From Candidatus Tisiphia endosymbiont of Dascillus cervinus (GTDB taxonomy: Bacteria > Pseudomonadota > Alphaproteobacteria > Rickettsiales > Rickettsiaceae): a DNA stretch of 64,000 bases. The notes below the pieces were generated by a model. The model was not told the DNA's origin. It ran no database searches and saw only the letters and a list, made by a program, of their open reading frames with translations. Where the stretch lies: positions 1,054,001 through 1,118,000 of the forward strand of contig NZ_OZ032146.1 in assembly GCF_964026405.1 (NCBI RefSeq), given 5' to 3'. The translations under genes were made by a program, and so were the position numbers. This document shows positions 27,929 to 38,258 of this stretch, piece after piece (position 1 is the first letter of the stretch; the number at the start of each line of letters is the position of its first letter).

Positions 27929-29632
27929 ATGGATAATAATATATTTTTATTAGCATTTATAAAAAATATTCTAACTAAAATGAAAAGAAATTTTAGTAGT
28001 ATTATTTTATGGGATGTAGGTGCTAACAATACCAAAATCAGATTATTAATAGTTAGCTGTTGTTTTGCTATATTTTTTTGTGGTTTATTATATCGCTTAA
28101 TAATTGTTGCGACCAATGGCTATGTTAAGCTAGAATATCAAGTAAAAAATAGTGACTTTAGGAAAGAGATAGTAGATCGTAATGGTAACTTATTAGCAGT
28201 CAATTTACCTTCCTCCTCATTGTTTGCTAATCCACAGAAAGTAATTAATCCTTCGCAATGTTTAGAAAGATTATCCAATATCTTGCCTGAGATTGATAAA
28301 ATGAAGTTACTTGCAGAGTTACAAAGTAACAAAAGTTTTGTATGGATCAAAAGGGATTTATTGCCAAAAGAGCAAGAAGCGATATCAAATTTGGGAATGC
28401 CAGGTTTTAGTTTTGAACAAGAACAAAAAAGAATCTATACTTTTTCCAATTTATTGTCACATATTATAGGATATGTGGGTAGGGATTTGGTTGGTCTTGC
28501 TGGGTTAGAAAAAACCTATGATAAGTTTCTAACTAATTCTGACTTTATACAGCCGGATCAACTTAAAAAACCTCTTGAACTATCTATAGACGTAAGATTA
28601 CAAAATATTCTAAGTGAAGAAATAGATAGGACGTTAAAGGAGTTTAGTGCAATAGGAGCAGTGGGAATAATTGCCAACCCTAATAATGGTGAGATTTTAG
28701 CTATTGTTAGTAAGCCGGATTTTAACCCACATTATCCAAGTAGAGCAAAGCCAGAAGAGCTATTTAATATGGCAAGTCTTGGTATCTATGAGATGGGGTC
28801 TGTATTTAAAACTTTGACTATGGCCGTAGCTTTTGATACTGGTACTATAGCAATGAACGATGCTTATGATATTAGCTATATGAAGGTAGGGGGGTTTAAT
28901 ATCAAAGATTATCATCCAAGGCAAGGGTGGCACAGTGTTCCAGAAATTTTCTTGCATTCATCAAATATTGGTGTTAGTCAAATTATGCTTGAAGTTGGAA
29001 AGAATGATTTTAAAAATTATTTAAAGAAATTAGGTTTACTAGATCAGCTTAAAATTGAGTTACCAGAGAGAGGTACTCCTTTGTTTCCATCTGACAAGAG
29101 GTGGAGTGATCTTACTACTGCTGTCATGGCCTATGGTTATGGCATTTCAATTAGCCCTTTACACTTTATGCAAGCAGTATTGCCAATAGTAAATGGAGGG
29201 ATATTATATGATCTGACTTTAATCAAAAGGCACGATGAGCGTCTTGTTGGCACGCGTGTTTTTAGTGAGAAAACCTCTAAACAAATGAGTGAGTTATTTC
29301 GTTTGGTGGTAAAAGAAGGGACAGGACGTAGAGCCGATGTTAAAGGATATCTTGTCGGTGGTAAAACTGGTACTGCTGAAAAATTAACTTCAGATGGGCA
29401 TAGCAAGAAAAAATATCTTAAGAATAGCAGAATGTCATCATTTTTAGGTTTATTACCAGCCATTGATCCCCAATATATTATTTTTATAATGTTTGATGAA
29501 CCAAAAGGAACAAAAGAATCCTTTGGCTTTGCTACTGCTGGCTGGACTGCAGCTCCTGCTGTTGGAAGAGTTCTTGAGCGAATGGTAGCACTATATGGAA
29601 TAGAGCCAGTTGAAAAAGGGGAGGGGTTGTGA
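27929..29632 (+). CDS. ftsI: penicillin-binding protein 3 (septal transpeptidase) FtsI
   Basis: A 567-residue class B PBP with an N-terminal membrane anchor (about 36-60), the dimerisation module, and a C-terminal transpeptidase. Catalytic motifs are S291VFK in MGSVFK, SSN at 344-346 and KTG from K479 in GGKTGTAEK. It cross-links septal peptidoglycan. The first 18 residues before MKRNFSS may not be translated, since ATG 27980 is also possible. It is separated from ftsL by about 150 nt of repeat-like sequence, unlike the tight spacing usual in dcw clusters; murE does not follow. Confidence 0.93.
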   Translation: MDNNIFLLAFIKNILTKMKRNFSSIILWDVGANNTKIRLLIVSCCFAIFFCGLLYRLIIVATNGYVKLEYQVKNSDFRKEIVDRNGNLLAVNLPSSSLFANPQKVINPSQCLERLSNILPEIDKMKLLAELQSNKSFVWIKRDLLPKEQEAISNLGMPGFSFEQEQKRIYTFSNLLSHIIGYVGRDLVGLAGLEKTYDKFLTNSDFIQPDQLKKPLELSIDVRLQNILSEEIDRTLKEFSAIGAVGIIANPNNGEILAIVSKPDFNPHYPSRAKPEELFNMASLGIYEMGSVFKTLTMAVAFDTGTIAMNDAYDISYMKVGGFNIKDYHPRQGWHSVPEIFLHSSNIGVSQIMLEVGKNDFKNYLKKLGLLDQLKIELPERGTPLFPSDKRWSDLTTAVMAYGYGISISPLHFMQAVLPIVNGGILYDLTLIKRHDERLVGTRVFSEKTSKQMSELFRLVVKEGTGRRADVKGYLVGGKTGTAEKLTSDGHSKKKYLKNSRMSSFLGLLPAIDPQYIIFIMFDEPKGTKESFGFATAGWTAAPAVGRVLERMVALYGIEPVEKGEGL

Positions 29633-29698
29633 TATTTTTTCTTTGCTAAATATCTTTTGTTAATATATACTTTATATATTAAATTATATTGAGGAATT

Positions 29699-30247
29699 AT
29701 GAAAAATATTATCTTTTTAATTTTAACAATAATTCTATCATCTTGTGGTAGTACATCAAGTATACGTAACGCACAACCATCAGAGAGTCGGGTGGATATT
29801 AGTAATTATGATTACATAATTATTAATGATTTTAAGGATGGTACTAGCAAATCTTCTAATAATCCACATGTTATATCAGAAGGTAAGAGATTTGCCGATA
29901 TGATAGCAAGTTCAATTAAATCTAAAAAATTATTCGACAAAGTTCAACGGAATGTTGACTCTACAGATAGGGCTATACTTATTGATGGGAAAATAACTAA
30001 GTATTCTGAGGGTAATGCTGTTATGCGTACACTAATTGGTTTTGGTGTTGGTAGCTCTCACTTTAACGCAAAAATTAATATAAAAGATAACGAGACAAAA
30101 AAATTGTTAGGTAGCATAGATGCTAATAAAATGAGTTGGGCACTAGGAGGGGTAATCGCTGGTTCTCAAGATGTTAAATCACATATGAATTCTGTTGCTT
30201 CTAACATCGCTTGTGAGTGTGAAATTGCTAAGAAAAAGAAGAAATAA
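29699..30247 (+). CDS. lipoprotein, DUF4410-like
   Basis: A 182-residue protein with a type II signal peptide: MKNIIFLILTIILSSCGS, lipobox LSSC with Cys16. The mature part (YDYIIINDFKDGTSKSS, FADMIASSIKSKKLFDKV, ILIDGKITKYSEGN) resembles the DUF4410 outer-membrane lipoprotein family of unknown function. The C-terminus is lysine-rich (AKKKKK). It lies 66 nt after ftsI and could be on its transcript. No rho-independent terminator with a T run is visible before polA, which converges on it. Confidence 0.75.
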   Translation: MKNIIFLILTIILSSCGSTSSIRNAQPSESRVDISNYDYIIINDFKDGTSKSSNNPHVISEGKRFADMIASSIKSKKLFDKVQRNVDSTDRAILIDGKITKYSEGNAVMRTLIGFGVGSSHFNAKINIKDNETKKLLGSIDANKMSWALGGVIAGSQDVKSHMNSVASNIACECEIAKKKKK

Positions 30248-30357
30248 GGCAAAAAAAATGGTAGTCTAGAATTAATCCTAGGCTACTTGACCTTCCATAT
30301 TTCGTGTGTTTCCTTAGTATTCTTCAAATTCAAAAGTTGTTTTAATAATTTGTGCAG

Positions 30358-33003
30358 TTAGTTGAGGATATATGTATTTAGCCAATCATCTCCTACCTTG
30401 GTTTCAACAATAAGTGGAATGGCTAATTTAGGTGAGTTCTCCATAGTGGTTTTGATTAGGTGAGTAGCTACTTCTATTTCATCAATAGGAGACTCAAAAA
30501 GTAACTCGTCATGGATTTGTAGAATTAGCTTGGTTCTTAATTTTAATTTCCGTATTTTACGGTCAAGATCAATCATTGCCACTTTTATAATGTCTGCACT
30601 AGTTCCTTGAATTGGAGCATTGATTGCTGCCCTTTCAGCAAATTGCTGTAGGGAGTGTTTCTTATCATGGATTAAGGGAATAAAACATTTCCGTCCGAAT
30701 AGGTTTAGGACATAACCATGTTCCTTGGCATAGTTTTTTATATATTCCATATATTTTTGAATTTCTGGATATTCTTCAAAATATTTTTTTATATATTCTG
30801 CTGCTTGTGAAGAGCTAATATTTAACTGTTTTGCCAGTCCAAAGCTACTGATACCATAAATAATACCAAAATTTATGGCTTTTGCTTTACGCCTATGTTC
30901 TAGTGTTAAATCTTTTTCAGTAATTTTAAATATATTACAAGCCGTTTTACTATGTATATCCTCACCATTAACAAAAGCTTGCTTTAAGGATGGTATATCT
31001 GCCATGCTACTTAAGATTCGGAGTTCAATTTGTGAATAGTCAGCTGAAATTAATTTATGCCCATATTCTGCAATAAAAGCTGCTCTGATTCTGTTGCCTT
31101 CTTTCGAGCGAACTGGCACATTCTGTAAGTTCGGATCTTGAGAACTAAGCCTACCAGTGCTAGTTGAAGTTTGTAAGAATGTGGTATGTACCCTATTAGT
31201 TATTGGATTTACTTGCAGAGGTAAGCTATCCGTATAAGTATTTTTTAATTTAGTTAAATGACGCCATTTTAATAATAAATCGGCAATAGCAAAACCACTC
31301 TCGCTAATTTTTTCAAGTATTTCTGCACTAGTAGAATAAGACTTAGCTTTTGATGACAATTTACCAAAGGGTAGTTGCATTTTCTCAAACAAAATTTCTC
31401 CCAGTTGCTTTGGCGAGGCAATGTTAAACTTTGTCCCAGTAATGGTAAAAATTTCCTGCTCTAATTTAGTAATTTCATTACCAAATTCACTTGATAGCTG
31501 TTTAAGATACTGTGAATCGATTTTAATCCCAGCTTTCTCCATTTTATCTATTATATAGCATAAAGGTAAATCAATTTCTTTGTATAGTGCTAAGGCATGA
31601 TTATCCTTTAACTCTAACAATAGTTTTTGATAATCAGTACTAAAGCCAGTAATTATTTCTGCCATGGCTTCTAAATTATCCTTTTTCACCGAATCAAACG
31701 GGTCTTTTTGAGGTTTGCCAGCAGATATCAGATATTGCATTAGTTCTAGATCTTCAATCGATGCTATTTCACTATCTACAAAGAATTTTAATAATGATTT
31801 TAGTTTATAAGTGATTTTCTTAATAGACTTATTTTTTAGCAATTTGAGAATATCAGGTATAAACCATTGATGCAGATAATTTTGGCAAGAATCATCAGAA
31901 AGTAAATCAGACATATCGCTAGGGGTTCTAGCTGTAAACTTAATGTTGTAGCACTTATCATCAATAGATAAAATTATGGAAGGATTTTGTCCTAGATGAT
32001 CTGATAGATAAATACTGATGACCCCATGCTCTTCAGCTTTAATCATCACAGAATCAAGCTGTTGTTTAGAAGATATCTCCTGAACTATGATTTGCTTAAT
32101 AGGCAAGGATTCATTGGTAATTTGTATTTGAAATAAATTTTCCACTCGTTTGTTTAGAGATTTAAAACCATACTCTGCTAGAAAGTTAGAGATTTGCCTA
32201 CTATCAGGTGGTCTATATTGCAATAAACTAAAATCCAAGTCTATATCAACATTATAATCTAAACCAACTAGTTGCCAGGAAATTAATGCTAGATCCTTTG
32301 AGGAGTTAATGATTTCCCTTTGACGATCGTTACTGATTTGATCGAGAGAGTTTAAAAGTTCTGCTAACGAACCAAACTGTTTTATAAGTGTTGCAGCAGT
32401 TTTAGGACCAATGCTTGGAACACCTGGTATATTATCTGACTTATCACCGATCAAAGCCATTACTTCCCTGACCTTACTTGGTTCTACACCAAATTTCTCT
32501 ATCACGTCATCTTCAGATATGTATTTTGCTTTTATAGGGTCATACATTTTAGTATGCGAATTAATTAATTGCATTAAATCTTTATCAGAAGAGATAATAA
32601 TAGTATTTTCTTGTAATGTAGTTGCTTTATTGGCTAGAGTGGCAATTATATCATCTGCCTCACAACCAGCTTTCTCAATTATTGGAAAATTTAGGCTACT
32701 TGCTGCTAGACGAATAAGTGGTAATTGATCATTCAAGTCCTTTGGTGTAGGAGGTCTATTTGCTTTATATTGCTCATAAATTTGGTGACGAAAATTCTTA
32801 CCACCAAAATCAAGAATAATGACAGCATGCTTTGGCTTAAAATCGTTCAATAGCTTTAACAACATGGAGGTAAAACCATACAATGCTCCAACAGCTAAGC
32901 CACTTGGAGAAGTTAATGGTGGCTGAACATGGTATGCTCTGAAGACAAATCCATAACCATCAATTATTAATAAAGTATTTTTGTTAATTGTTTCGTTGGT
33001 CAT
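30358..33003 (-). CDS. polA: DNA polymerase I
   Basis: From ATG 33003 the product has 881 residues; an upstream ATG at 33060 would add 19 residues not found in relatives. Residues 1-290 are the 5'-3' exonuclease ([43 protein letters not shown]). The C-terminal polymerase has motif A DYSQIELR, motif [11 protein letters not shown] and motif [10 protein letters not shown]. Between them the 3'-5' exonuclease fold lacks a recognisable DxE motif ([11 protein letters not shown] is in its place), so proofreading is probably lost. Used in repair and Okazaki-fragment processing. Confidence 0.94.
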   Translation of the reverse strand: MTNETINKNTLLIIDGYGFVFRAYHVQPPLTSPSGLAVGALYGFTSMLLKLLNDFKPKHAVIILDFGGKNFRHQIYEQYKANRPPTPKDLNDQLPLIRLAASSLNFPIIEKAGCEADDIIATLANKATTLQENTIIISSDKDLMQLINSHTKMYDPIKAKYISEDDVIEKFGVEPSKVREVMALIGDKSDNIPGVPSIGPKTAATLIKQFGSLAELLNSLDQISNDRQREIINSSKDLALISWQLVGLDYNVDIDLDFSLLQYRPPDSRQISNFLAEYGFKSLNKRVENLFQIQITNESLPIKQIIVQEISSKQQLDSVMIKAEEHGVISIYLSDHLGQNPSIILSIDDKCYNIKFTARTPSDMSDLLSDDSCQNYLHQWFIPDILKLLKNKSIKKITYKLKSLLKFFVDSEIASIEDLELMQYLISAGKPQKDPFDSVKKDNLEAMAEIITGFSTDYQKLLLELKDNHALALYKEIDLPLCYIIDKMEKAGIKIDSQYLKQLSSEFGNEITKLEQEIFTITGTKFNIASPKQLGEILFEKMQLPFGKLSSKAKSYSTSAEILEKISESGFAIADLLLKWRHLTKLKNTYTDSLPLQVNPITNRVHTTFLQTSTSTGRLSSQDPNLQNVPVRSKEGNRIRAAFIAEYGHKLISADYSQIELRILSSMADIPSLKQAFVNGEDIHSKTACNIFKITEKDLTLEHRRKAKAINFGIIYGISSFGLAKQLNISSSQAAEYIKKYFEEYPEIQKYMEYIKNYAKEHGYVLNLFGRKCFIPLIHDKKHSLQQFAERAAINAPIQGTSADIIKVAMIDLDRKIRKLKLRTKLILQIHDELLFESPIDEIEVATHLIKTTMENSPKLAIPLIVETKVGDDWLNTYILN

Positions 33004-33096
33004 TTTGTTATTAGGACAAATGGTTATGTTTATGTAGTATACAACAATTATAATTTGCACTAAGCTTTATTAGTAATATTTTATAAAAATTATTAT

Positions 33097-34375
33097 TTAA
33101 GCTGAAACAGTCTTTTCCACAGGTCTATAGATTGATATTTGAGTTTTTGACTTTTTGGACAAACAGTAAAAGCCGATGATTCCGACAAGGCAACAAATTG
33201 GAACTATAGAAATTGCCATAATAAAATCAAAGCGACTATAAATAGGTACAGCTGATTCACTTAGTAGCCCATCCCAGTTGTAAGATATTAAATTACTCAT
33301 AATTTTATGGAAGAAATGTCCGAATGACATATTAATGCAATTGACTATCGCAATAGCAAGTCCAGCAGATTTATCTGTAACAAGGTTACCTACAACAGCA
33401 AAAATTAGAACTTGATAACAACAAAAAACTCCTAATAAAAACATTAGAGCACTACTAATAAAGAAATTTAATGAAGGACAATATAATAGGATACTAAAAA
33501 TTGCTACCGTTAGCAATCCAGTCATTATTATTATAAAGTTAGATGATTTTGATAAATTAGCAATAAGTGCAAGTATTGGACCACCAAAACACATGCCTAT
33601 ATAAACGAATGAGGTAACCAAGTTACTTTCCATATCATTCATTTGATAAACTTGTTTGAAGAATGGAATAGCCCATACGTCAGCAAAACCTTCTAATGTT
33701 CCTACCATTAGACCACCACAAACTCCAATAAATAAAATAGTAGGGTTTAATAATAGTTTCAATATTGAAGATTCAGGATCGCTAGTATTAGAATTACTTC
33801 TTATATCATCAGTTTTTACTAATAAAATCATTAGTCCAATGATAAATCCAACTAGAGCTAGACTATTAAAAGTTACGTCATAACCAAAATGTGTAAATAA
33901 TAGCTTCATTGGAGTAATGCCAAATACTGCTCCAAGTAAGCCAAAGGTAAAGGAGAAGCCAAGCATTAAGGAATGATATTTAGTTGGGAAAGAGCTTCTA
34001 GTAATCTTAGCTACTGATAAAAAACCTACAGCAGAACCAGATCCAATCATAAATCTACCAATGAGTAAGTAATTAAAATCAGTGCTAGCAACAAAAGTTA
34101 GAGTACCAAGAGAGGTAACTAAGATAGATAAGAATGTGACAATCCTAAAATTAAATTTATCTAGCATTATACCAATTGGTAATTGCGTTCCTGCATAACC
34201 TAGATAATAATATCCAGCAAACGTGCCAAATGCTATGGTATCAATGGCAAATTTTTGTATAATTTCTTCTCTAAGAATTCCAGTTGAGAGTCTTAATATA
34301 AATTGAAAAGCAAAAAACAGGGTGGCAAGAGACCATAGTAAAAGTGGTTTTTTTTAAGGATAAAGCTTTATTCAC
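33097..34375 (-). pseudogene. MFS transporter, frameshifted at an A8 run near the N-terminus
   Basis: The minus strand from ATG 34167 encodes 356 residues with about ten hydrophobic segments and the IGRFMIGSGSAVGFLSVAKI helix typical of MFS proteins. The same frame is open further upstream (PLLLWSLATLFFAFQF, then GTFAGYYYLGYAGTQLPIG), which is the missing first two helices, but meets a stop before any ATG. GTG 34375 begins NKALSLKK in another frame. Removing one A from the eight A's at about 34348-34355 joins them. Either decay or transcriptional slippage on A8 is possible. Substrate unknown. Confidence 0.8.
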
Positions 34376-34474
34376 AGGAAAATTTAAATTATAATATATT
34401 GTATTTTAAGGTAGCAAATTATAGTATCGATAATATTTTGTCAAACCTATTATTTTTATAAACCAGTTTGAATT

Positions 34475-34891
34475 ATGGACCAGTTTGAGGCATATTCGTT
34501 ATTATTTATTGATAGTTTAGTAGGTAATTTAGTTATAAGTTTAGATAGTGAATTAATCGTTCACTCTATGAGGATATTTGGTGTTTATAATAATTTAATA
34601 ATAGTTACTGTCGCTACCATTGCTTCATTATTTGCTACTGGTATAAATTATTTCTTTGGTTTGATATTATTGAAAATTTTTTATTATTCTAAAAATGAAC
34701 AGGTTCATACTAACCACCAATCATTTTCCCAATTTTTTTTAAAATATAACATATTTATACTTTGGTTTACGATAATACCGTTATGGGGCAAATTTATTCC
34801 TTTAATTGCCGGTTTTACTAAAACAAGATTTTTAAGAGTTTTAGCTATTAGTAGTGCTGTCAAGTTATGTTATTATATTTGTATGATATAA
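34475..34891 (+). CDS. DedA/VTT-like membrane protein (YqaA type)
   Basis: A 138-residue protein with hydrophobic segments near 45-70, 88-110 and 115-135. The pattern ATIASLFATGINYFFGLIL and IPLWGKFIPLIAGFTKTRF resembles the VTT (DedA/SNARE-associated) domain, in short YqaA-like form. Such proteins are linked to lipid scrambling and envelope integrity. The expected E/R pair is not obvious, so the assignment is moderate. It ends 12 nt before addB and probably shares its transcript. Confidence 0.6.
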   Translation: MDQFEAYSLLFIDSLVGNLVISLDSELIVHSMRIFGVYNNLIIVTVATIASLFATGINYFFGLILLKIFYYSKNEQVHTNHQSFSQFFLKYNIFILWFTIIPLWGKFIPLIAGFTKTRFLRVLAISSAVKLCYYICMI

Positions 34892-34903
34892 TTAGGGAAT
34901 TTA

Positions 34904-37900
34904 ATGAACCTTTATAGAGTCAATCCGTCTTCATCGTTTTTGGATATAGTAGCTGATTTTATTCTAGATAATTTTGCTAAAGAATCTATTAGCAATCTTA
35001 AAATTATATTGCCGAGTGGCTTTGCTTGTTTAAATTTACAAAATATTTTGATTAAGAAGCAAAATATTGCGATTTTACCGAATATTATCCCTTTTTCCAA
35101 TATTATGGCTGAAGGTGAGGAAATATTTGGTATTACATCAGAAAATCTAGAACCTATAACGTTTTTGCAAGAGAGAATTATATTAGCAGAAATCATCCAT
35201 AATTATCCTAAGCTACAATTCAGTATAACACAATCTTTACAGTTTTGTTCAACAATAGCAGAGTTATTTTATCAGCTAGCTTGTAATGATTTATCAATAG
35301 ATTCTGTAAATGAAATAGAAAAAATGAATCCATCAAAACATTGGAATGTTATTTATGAATTTCTTAAATATACCCATCACCAATGGAAAAAACAGATAGA
35401 ATTGTTAGGATTGCTAGGTCGTGTAAATTATCAAATAACTATGATGGAAGCAGAGATAGCACGGTTGAAAAGAGCTGATACCAATTTAATAGTAGCGGGT
35501 ATCATAGGTCACAATCTTATATCATGGAATTTCTTAAAGAATGTTGCTAATTCACCATGTGGTTTTATAATTTTACCTCCTATTAGTAATATATCTCTAT
35601 TAGAATATGATAAGCCTGAAGAAGATTATTTATATAGCCTAAAAAAATTACTGACAATTCTAAATAAAGATTTATCAGATTTTCAGCCTTTAGGTAATGA
35701 GCAGCAACATCATTCTATTTTGGATCAGATAATTTTTGAGGATATAGTTAATTCAGGAGAATTGGATAGCAGGGACGATGGAGCGAAGCCTATAGATAAT
35801 AGGCGAGCGATCGAAGACGACGTCAAAGATTTAAAAAGTAGCGAGTCTATAGATTGCATAAAATATTTTGAGCTTGAGGATATTTTTCAAGAAGCAGAAC
35901 AAATAAGCCTGATCTGCAAACAGTATAGTGATAAGAAGATAGCTATTATTGTTAATAATCAAACAAGCAAAAGTTTTTACTGTAATTTTTTGACCAAATA
36001 TTCTTTAGAATTTCAAGATTTACTAGGTGATAATTTAACAAAAACGCTAGTTAGTTCTCTAATAATTTCTGTTAGTGAAATATTATGTAATGATTTTGAT
36101 ATAAAAAAGTTATTCTTACTATTAAAGAATCCTTTTATTAATTGTAAATTAGTACCAAAATTAGAACTATTAATGAGCGGTAAGAACCGTTTTATACGGC
36201 AACCTAGTCAGATGCTGTCTTTAGTAGAAAAAACCAATGATGATGCATTAATAAAGTGGTGTAAGAAACTAATAGACTTACTTTATACAAATAGTGGTAG
36301 TAGTTTTGTTAAAATATTAAAATCCTCGATTAAGATTGCTGAAAAACTTTATCCAAATATTTGGTATGAACAGCCGGCTACTGAACTATCAACTTTTTTA
36401 TCTAGCTTAATCAAAGATAATTGTGATCTAACATTAAGTAATAAAAAATGCTTTCCAGAGTTACTTAAATCTTTAATGTTTAGTTGTAAGTATTTTGCAC
36501 ATAATAATTATTCTAAAAATATAATTATTGGTAAAGCTGAAGATTTAATGTTACTTAAATTTGACCTAGTAATTTTAGCCGACTTTAATCAAGGGAGCTT
36601 AGCTTCGTCATCAGCTGTGAATCAGTGGATTAATGAGCAGACGCTTAAAAAATTACATATTGCTACTGGATATACCATACATCAATATTATTTCTATTTA
36701 TTTTTGCATAATGCTCAAGTGATAATTACTAGAGCAAAAAGACAAGATAGTAAAGCTGGTTTGTTACCATCAAATTTATTATTAAAATTGCAATTTATTT
36801 TACAGAAAAGTTTGATTTCAGAAAATTATTTAACATATTTATCAGAAAATAACTTAGTGGATGTACCAAATAATGTTAATATGGTTGAGTCAATTATAGC
36901 TAATCCAACTAACATTAGTTCGTCATTGCGAGGAGCTACTTTAGTAGCGACGAAGCAATCTAGGGAAGTTAATAGAAATGGATTGCTTCGTTCGGGCTTC
37001 GCTCCACAACTGTTGAAAGTTAAAAATCGTCATTGCGAGGAGACCGTAGGTCGACGAAGCAATCCATATGACAAGCTTCATGGATTGCCACGCTCACGCA
37101 CGTTCGCTCGCAATGACGATTTAAGCCTTACAACAGTGCTTAGCAATGACGTCAAAAATACTAATTGGGTTAGCCATAATCATAGTGGTTATGTATATAG
37201 TCCAATTTTTCCTGAGATAATCTCAGTTACTGATATAGAAATGTTGGTACGGAATCCTTATAGTTTCTATGCTAAGAAGATTTTGAATTTGAGAAGCAAG
37301 GATATGATAGGGCAGGAGCCTAAAATATCTGAATTTGGTAGTTTTGTTCATAAGGTCTTAGAACAATATTCTAAAAATTATGATAAGTTAGAAAATAACA
37401 AAGTTGGATTAATATTGGAAATTAGTAATAATATTTTACAGAATACTATTCTGCCAGCCTATACACAAAAAATTTGGCAAATAAAATTTATTCCTATTGC
37501 TGAGTCTTTTATTGAGTTTGATGAAAAACGCAGAAGTGATTTCCAATATGTTTATTCAGAATGTAGAGGAGAAATTTTGTTAAATATTGGAGGGCAAGAA
37601 TTAACAATAATTGGAGTTGCTGATAGAATTGAGGTAGATGAGCTTGGAGCAGCTGTCATTATCGATTATAAGACTGGTAGCTTACCGAGTAAAAAAGATG
37701 TAGAAGCTGGATTATCTCCGCAGTTAATCATTGAAGGCTTAATGTTACAGGAAGGTGGTTTTGCTATGAAAGTTCATAGCGTTAAACAGGTTACTTATGT
37801 AAAAATTTCTAGCTCGAAGCCAATAATCCAAACTTTGGAAATAGACTTAACGAAAGAAGACTTAGATCGTCATAAACAGGGGATGATGCGAGTACTAGAA

Positions 37901-37987
37901 TATTATGTAACGAATAAAAACTTTCCATATGATATTGATTTACTAAAGTATGACGACTATGCACATTTGACAAGGAGAGATTTATGA
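34904..37987 (+). CDS. addB: double-strand break repair protein AddB, with in-frame palindromic insertions
   Basis: A 1027-residue alphaproteobacterial AddB. The N-terminal helicase-like half (KIILPSGFACLNLQ, LPNIIPFSN) has no strict Walker A, as usual for this group, and the C-terminal PDDEXK nuclease is clear: EFGSFVHKVLEQY, GVADRIEVDELGAAVIIDYKTG and SPQLIIEGLML. With AddA it processes DNA ends for recombination. Two segments are repeat-derived: about residues 284-320 (family E) and about 673-750 (nested family B, with NRHCEETVGRRSNPYD-type translation). The frame stays open through both. addA is not in the window. Confidence 0.9.
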   Translation: MNLYRVNPSSSFLDIVADFILDNFAKESISNLKIILPSGFACLNLQNILIKKQNIAILPNIIPFSNIMAEGEEIFGITSENLEPITFLQERIILAEIIHNYPKLQFSITQSLQFCSTIAELFYQLACNDLSIDSVNEIEKMNPSKHWNVIYEFLKYTHHQWKKQIELLGLLGRVNYQITMMEAEIARLKRADTNLIVAGIIGHNLISWNFLKNVANSPCGFIILPPISNISLLEYDKPEEDYLYSLKKLLTILNKDLSDFQPLGNEQQHHSILDQIIFEDIVNSGELDSRDDGAKPIDNRRAIEDDVKDLKSSESIDCIKYFELEDIFQEAEQISLICKQYSDKKIAIIVNNQTSKSFYCNFLTKYSLEFQDLLGDNLTKTLVSSLIISVSEILCNDFDIKKLFLLLKNPFINCKLVPKLELLMSGKNRFIRQPSQMLSLVEKTNDDALIKWCKKLIDLLYTNSGSSFVKILKSSIKIAEKLYPNIWYEQPATELSTFLSSLIKDNCDLTLSNKKCFPELLKSLMFSCKYFAHNNYSKNIIIGKAEDLMLLKFDLVILADFNQGSLASSSAVNQWINEQTLKKLHIATGYTIHQYYFYLFLHNAQVIITRAKRQDSKAGLLPSNLLLKLQFILQKSLISENYLTYLSENNLVDVPNNVNMVESIIANPTNISSSLRGATLVATKQSREVNRNGLLRSGFAPQLLKVKNRHCEETVGRRSNPYDKLHGLPRSRTFARNDDLSLTTVLSNDVKNTNWVSHNHSGYVYSPIFPEIISVTDIEMLVRNPYSFYAKKILNLRSKDMIGQEPKISEFGSFVHKVLEQYSKNYDKLENNKVGLILEISNNILQNTILPAYTQKIWQIKFIPIAESFIEFDEKRRSDFQYVYSECRGEILLNIGGQELTIIGVADRIEVDELGAAVIIDYKTGSLPSKKDVEAGLSPQLIIEGLMLQEGGFAMKVHSVKQVTYVKISSSKPIIQTLEIDLTKEDLDRHKQGMMRVLEYYVTNKNFPYDIDLLKYDDYAHLTRRDL
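35752..35862. repeat. family E palindromic repeat inside addB
   Basis: TTCAGGAGAATTGGATAGCA and GATGGAGCGAAGCCTATA match the intergenic copy at 22828-22970. In addB it encodes a charged stretch (DSRDDGAKPIDNRRAIEDD) that looks foreign to the family. Confidence 0.7.
36921..37151. repeat. family B palindrome with a second copy nested inside, within addB
   Basis: The outer copy starts CGTCATTGCGAGGAGC (36921) and ends GCAATGACG (37151). Within it, at 37005-37138, lies CACAACTGTTGAAAGTT...CGTCATTGCGAGGAG...TCGCAATGACG...TTACAACAGTG. The whole unit is translated in addB residues 673-750. Confidence 0.85.
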
Positions 37988-37995
37988 AGAAAATA

Positions 37996-38100
37996 GCTCG
38001 GCGTCATTGCAAGAAGCTACTTTTAGTAGCGACTAAGCAATCTAATTAATGTGGATTGCCACTACGCTCACGTGGTCTCGCAATGACGGGTTTTAACTTT
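37996..38100. repeat. palindromic repeat, family B
   Basis: CGTCATTGCAAGAAGCTAC...GCAATC and GGATTGCC...CACGTGGTCTCGCAATGACG form one palindrome directly after addB. Confidence 0.8.
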
Positions 38101-38104
38101 CGCA

Positions 38105-38166
38105 GTTATGGCATAACACCCTAGGCTATTAAACCGATGTCTTACATCAATATTTGAGGTTATAAT
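38105..38166. repeat. palindromic repeat related to family C
   Basis: On the minus strand it reads AACCTCAAATATTGATG, then GTTTAATAGCCTAGGGTG, matching the repeat that follows the large gene at 45.4 kb. Confidence 0.55.
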
Positions 38167-38258
38167 ACACTAATTGTCTATTTGTTCTTGAATTTATTAG
38201 TTTAAAATGCTTATATAAAATCATTTTCAAAACCCACTATCCAAATCAGTGTATCATT

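Noticed and set aside
30255-30300. Possible terminator after the DUF4410 lipoprotein (GGTAGTCTAGA...TCCTAGGCTACTTG)
   Set aside because: The stem is imperfect and no T run follows.
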